Assembly (NCBI RefSeq): GCF_003344345.1
Contig: NZ_QPIP01000072.1
Span: forward strand, 1 to 8,599
DNA length: 8,599 nucleotides
Source: Wolbachia endosymbiont of Cylisticus convexus
Lineage (GTDB): Bacteria; Pseudomonadota; Alphaproteobacteria; Rickettsiales; Anaplasmataceae
Direction of reading: 5' to 3'
Part shown: piece after piece, positions 6,140 through 8,599 of the stretch
Position numbering within the stretch: the stretch's first letter is position 1
Layout: each line of letters starts with the position of its first letter
Position numbers and translations under genes: made by a program
The notes under the pieces: model-generated
Database searches by the model: none
What the model was told of the DNA's origin: nothing
The model's input: only the letters and a program-made list of their open reading frames with translations

Positions 6140-6164
6140 ATCCTTAAGTCTTTTATTTAAGGAT
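6140..6164 (+). promoter_or_regulatory. Hairpin burying the sigma-factor Shine-Dalgarno
   Basis: ATCCTTAA (6140-6147) and TTAAGGAT (6157-6164) form a perfect 8-bp stem with a 9-base loop. The ribosome-binding AAGGA (6159-6163), 8 bases before the ATG at 6172, sits entirely inside the 3' arm. In the mRNA the stem would compete with ribosome binding. Temperature, a trans factor or RNA processing could open it; which one is not visible. Confidence 0.55.
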
Positions 6165-6171
6165 ACATCTT

Positions 6172-6717
6172 ATGAAATCTAGAAACTCTTATTCAGGTAT
6201 TGATCCTAAAGTTGTTAATTTAATAAAATTTTACGCAAAATATTATAAGTCGCTTACTGATCAAGATATTGAAGACATAGAACAGGACCTCTTCTGTGAG
6301 TTTCTTTCATGCATAGATCAGTATGATAAAACCAAGGGCAGTCTTTCAACCTTTGCTAAGCAAGTTGTTAAAAATCGTATTAATAATCTAGTCCGTAAAC
6401 ACTCACGTACTACTCCTAAACTTGAAAATAATGTGCAACAGGAAAGTTACTGTTTTGAAGATGAAGCGATACTACGCGTTGATATTGAGCAAATTATTTC
6501 AAAATTACCAAAGAAATGGCAAGTTTTATGTGAACAATTAAAACACCACAGCATTGCTGAAGTTGCAGACATGAACAATATGTCACGGACTACTTTGTAC
6601 AATATTCTCAAGAAAATGCGATCTAAATTTGCATCTCTTTATGAAAAAAAAATGCAAGAAAAAGTGAACAGTTTTTTGAAATTTGGTGAATTTATATATA
6701 GAGGCAAATTAAGGTAA
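6172..6717 (+). CDS. Sigma-70-family RNA polymerase sigma factor (phage-encoded)
   Basis: This 181-residue protein has the two-domain plan of short (ECF-like) sigma factors. Region 2 spans about 15-80, with DQDIEDIEQDLFCEFLSCID and then DKTKGSLSTFAKQVVKNRINNLVRK, which would bind the polymerase clamp and the -10 element. Region 4 spans about 102-155, with ISKLPKKWQVLC and the helix-turn-helix SIAEVADMNNMSRTTLYNIL, which would contact the -35. It probably redirects host polymerase to phage promoters. The ATG at 6172 has AAGGA 8 bases upstream, locked in a hairpin. Its last 18 residues (KVNSFLKFGEFIYRGKLR) lie past region 4 and are encoded by the dispersed element. The Sak4-like gene starts 4 bases after its stop, so the two form an operon. 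The family is clear; target promoters are unknown. Confidence 0.85.
   Translation: MKSRNSYSGIDPKVVNLIKFYAKYYKSLTDQDIEDIEQDLFCEFLSCIDQYDKTKGSLSTFAKQVVKNRINNLVRKHSRTTPKLENNVQQESYCFEDEAILRVDIEQIISKLPKKWQVLCEQLKHHSIAEVADMNNMSRTTLYNILKKMRSKFASLYEKKMQEKVNSFLKFGEFIYRGKLR
6659..6701 (+). repeat. Dispersed GTGAACAG/GGTGAA element, copy 3, ahead of the ATPase
   Basis: AAAAAGTGAACAGTTTTTT, then GGTGAA (6685-6690) after a 15-base spacer from GTGAAC, then TTTATATATAG. It lies inside the 3' end of the sigma gene, 21 bases ahead of the ATPase ATG. Its position would let the ATPase be transcribed separately from the sigma gene. Codon differences from copy 2 are not mainly third-position, which argues for selection on DNA or RNA, or a recent copy, rather than on the peptide. 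Confidence 0.5.
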
Positions 6718-6721
6718 AAGC

Positions 6722-7531
6722 ATGAAAATAATAAACAGCAAAGAAAGAGCAAAAATGGTCACAGGTGTGAAAGTAGTAATCTTTGGACCTTATGGAATCG
6801 GCAAGACTAGCCTACTTAAAACTCTTGATGAGTCAACAACACTTTGCCTTGATTTTGAAGCAGGACTTCTTGCCGTTCAAGAGTGGAAAGGAGATTCAAT
6901 CGAGATGCACACTTGGAATGAGTCAAGAGATATTGCTTGTCTTATTGGTGGGCCAAACCCTGCACTGAAGTCTGATCAAGCATATAGCCAAAGACATCAT
7001 GAACATGTATCTGGTAAGTATAAAGATCTTCTTTCTGAAATTTCTAAATATCGATGTATTTTTATTGATAGCATCACTGTTGCATCACGTTTATGTCTTT
7101 TATGGGCAAAAATGCAACCTGAAGCTTTTTCTGAAAGAAGTGGAAAGCAAGACATGAGAGCTGCTTATGGGTTACTTGCTCAAGAGATGATGGCTTGGCT
7201 CAATCAGTTTCAACATATCAGAGATAAAGACATCATCATAGTTGGCACATTAGGTCAATATCTTGATGACTGTAATCGTTCAACATGGCTGCCTCAATGT
7301 GAAGGAGCAAAAACTGCCAGTGAAATTCCTGGGATAGTTGATGAAGTAATCAGTATGGTTGGAATTAAGAAAGATGATGGCACAGAGAAACGTTCATTTG
7401 TCTGTCAGACTATTAATTCCTGGGGCTATCCAGCTAAAGATCGAAGTGGCTGCCTGAATATGATTGAAGAACCTCATCTGGGTAAATTACTTGCGAAAAT
7501 TAAAGCCAAAACCTTGGCTTCTGTTGCCTAA
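6722..7531 (+). CDS. RecA-like phage ATPase, Sak4/AAA_24 type
   Basis: This 269-residue P-loop ATPase has Walker A GPYGIGKTS at 22-30, DFEAG at 44-48 and Walker B CIFIDSIT at 112-119. IIIVGTLG at 171-178 forms the next core strand. The short single RecA core, with DFEAG after the P-loop, matches the AAA_24 family, whose phage members include Sak4 annealing/recombination proteins. As such it would bind single-stranded phage DNA and promote annealing or strand exchange, often with a phage single-strand binding protein. Resolvase and primase-helicase genes in the same module fit this. The ATG at 6722 has AAGG 7 bases upstream and follows the sigma gene by 4 bases. The next gene starts 22 bases downstream but is interrupted. 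A different AAA_24 role is possible; the ATPase call itself is firm. Confidence 0.8.
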   Translation: MKIINSKERAKMVTGVKVVIFGPYGIGKTSLLKTLDESTTLCLDFEAGLLAVQEWKGDSIEMHTWNESRDIACLIGGPNPALKSDQAYSQRHHEHVSGKYKDLLSEISKYRCIFIDSITVASRLCLLWAKMQPEAFSERSGKQDMRAAYGLLAQEMMAWLNQFQHIRDKDIIIVGTLGQYLDDCNRSTWLPQCEGAKTASEIPGIVDEVISMVGIKKDDGTEKRSFVCQTINSWGYPAKDRSGCLNMIEEPHLGKLLAKIKAKTLASVA

Positions 7532-7544
7532 ATTTAATTTTAAA

Positions 7545-7557
7545 AGGAGTAATATGG
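7545..7557 (+). other. Ribosome site and first codon of an intron-split gene
   Basis: AGGAG (7545-7549) stands 4 bases before an ATG (7554-7556), and one more G follows before the intron begins. This is a strong start site right after the ATPase gene, so a third operon gene begins here and continues beyond the intron, outside the window. Its product cannot be read. A single-strand DNA-binding partner of the ATPase is one guess from context only. Confidence 0.6.
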
Positions 7558-7823
7558 GTGCGCCAAGCAAAGTGCGTAAAGTTCAGTTGGTGAAAATCCA
7601 ATCCAGGCAAAGCCTAGCCAGCAGCTTGGAACAAACCACTATGCTGCGTAAGGTAACGAGCGTAGTAAAGCTAGTGGAACGGACAACACAGGGTACAACG
7701 AAAGTGAAGGTATTGAGTCCCGAAATTCTCGATGTCATAGAGGTCGACACGTTGCATATAGTGGAAGACAGCAAGAAGGGTAACGATAAGGCAAGTTATC
7801 ACTCACTCTATCGGGATCTGAGG

Positions 7824-7829
7824 CCGTAT
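7824..7829 (+). other. Candidate EBS1 of the group II intron
   Basis: CCGTAT pairs antiparallel with the exon end ATATGG using five Watson-Crick pairs and one G-U. It lies about 267 bases into the intron, in the usual domain I range. Two more pairs (AC with GT) are possible beyond one mismatch. Confidence 0.5.
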
Positions 7830-8046
7830 CACGTGTTGAGATGGAGTTTACGTAAACTTGGGAGAGATCCTTTGTATTCCTATTAAGGTACGTTGGAACA
7901 AGTCAACAAAGGCGAGGACTAACGGAAGATGCAAAGGAAGTCGGACTGACTGATAGTACTCAGAGTGTGGGAAAGCCACATACAAGGGAGCAATATAGTG
8001 ACTGGTTTAGGGATTGCTATGCCAATACAACGGAGGTTGGAATAAC

Positions 8047-8599
8047 GTGCAAAGAAAACTAAATCAGATAACAGTAAGAGCCAGGCAAGATAAACGATTG
8101 AAATTTACATCGTTAATTCATCTGATAAACGCAGAGAATCTTGCTGAATGTTATAAAGAGCTAAAAAGGCATGTGGTATAGACCAGGTGACAGTAGAAGC
8201 TTATGGAGAAAATCTTGAAGAGAAGCTTAGCACTCTGGTGGATAGTATGAAGAGAAAGCAATATCAACCGCAACCAGTGAAAAGAGTATATATACCAAAA
8301 GCTGTAAGCAAAGAAAAACGCGGACTTGGGGTACCATCAACAGAAGATAAGTTAGTCCAGATAATGCTGAAGAAGATATTAGAAAATATTTATGAAGCTA
8401 ACTTTCTGGATAACTCATATGGTTTTCGTCCTGGTAGAAGCTGTCATCAAGCGGTAAATGCACTAAATAAAGCAGTTATGTACAGACCAACTAACTATGT
8501 AGTAGAAGTTGATATCAAGAAATTCTTTGATAATGTCCAGCACAAATGGCTAATGAGATGCTTGAGAGAACGGATAACAGACCCAAACTTATTGTGGTT
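8047..8599 (+). pseudogene. Group II intron reverse transcriptase/maturase, frameshifted, partial
   Basis: The intron-encoded protein opens with GTG at 8047, with GGAGG 10 bases upstream (8032-8036), and reads VQRKLNQITVRARQDKRLKF. After ECYKELKR the frame hits a TAG at 8179. Reading continues in the next frame as GIDQVTVEAYGENL. Adding one A to the five-A run at 8163-8167 restores KELKKACGIDQVT, the usual family sequence. RT blocks follow: KEKRGLGVPSTEDKLVQ, then YGFRPGRSCHQA (8418-8453), then VDIKKFFDNVQH with the first catalytic Asp at 8511-8513. The YADD-type box, the maturase domain and any endonuclease domain lie past the right edge. The protein would splice and mobilise the intron. Given the frameshift, this copy is probably inactive unless the base loss is a read error. 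Confidence 0.85.

Larger units (their letters stand above)
7558..8599 (+). mobile_element. Group II intron (5' part; continues past the right edge)
   Basis: The element starts GTGCG, the conserved 5' end of group II introns. About 490 bases of structured, more GC-rich RNA precede its reverse-transcriptase frame. Small hairpins of domain I are visible, such as TTGG/CCAA (7587-7590 with 7598-7601) and AGGC-AAA-GCCT (7605-7615). CCGTAT (7824-7829) pairs with the last six exon bases ATATGG (7552-7557) with one G-U pair, as EBS1 pairs with IBS1, and this fixes the 5' boundary at 7557/7558. Domains V and VI and the 3' end are not in the window. The base composition, unlike the phage genes around it, indicates a later insertion. 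Short open frames across 7464-7886 are translations of the intron RNA, not genes. Confidence 0.88.

Noticed and set aside
7464..7886. 140-codon plus-strand frame after the ATPase
   Set aside because: It starts inside the ATPase gene in another frame and runs through group II intron domain I; the RNA features explain the sequence.
8161..8181. Programmed frameshift in the intron reverse transcriptase
   Set aside because: A run of five A's alone is a weak slip site, no stimulatory structure was seen, and such intron proteins are normally read in one frame; a mutation or read error is simpler.

Overview
The window is AT-rich (the phage part looks roughly one-third G+C) and carries a phage replication/recombination and packaging module. 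From recalled gene content and order (small terminase subunit, ParB-methyltransferase fusion, RuvC-like resolvase, RepA-type primase-helicase, sigma factor, RecA-like Sak4-type ATPase, group II intron), it most resembles a WO-type prophage of Wolbachia or a close Rickettsiales relative. No database search was possible, so the host name is inference; the protein families rest on visible motifs.

Layout. Minus strand, right to left: repA (5934-3838), a 1.7-kb gene-poor gap (3837-2107), a RuvC-like resolvase (2106-1639), a ParB-N/DNA methyltransferase (1529-318) and the 5' part of a small terminase subunit that runs off the left edge (301-1). Plus strand: a sigma-70-family factor (6172-6717) and a Sak4/AAA_24-like ATPase (6722-7531) in a tight operon divergent from repA. 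The next gene, starting at 7554, is cut after its fourth base by a group II intron (7558 onward). The intron's reverse transcriptase has a one-base frameshift and runs off the right edge.

How the parts may work together. RepA would prime and unwind DNA. An AT-rich tract beside a cluster of TAGGAA repeats just downstream of repA (3471-3697) is a candidate origin. Sak4 and RuvC would serve annealing/recombination and junction cutting. The methyltransferase and terminase sit at the packaging end. The phage sigma factor may control some of these transcription units.

Most notable non-coding signals. (1) A dispersed element, GTGAACAGTTTT - GGTGAA - TATATA, occurs in four copies, all oriented with local transcription: before the resolvase, repA and the ATPase, and next to a decayed frame in the gap. 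(2) A perfect 8-bp hairpin buries the Shine-Dalgarno sequence of the sigma factor. (3) A GC-rich foldable segment ending in a T-run lies at 1578-1640. (4) A long imperfect hairpin lies just ahead of the resolvase, which lacks a Shine-Dalgarno sequence. The 1.7-kb gap holds several short broken reading frames, as if former genes had decayed there.
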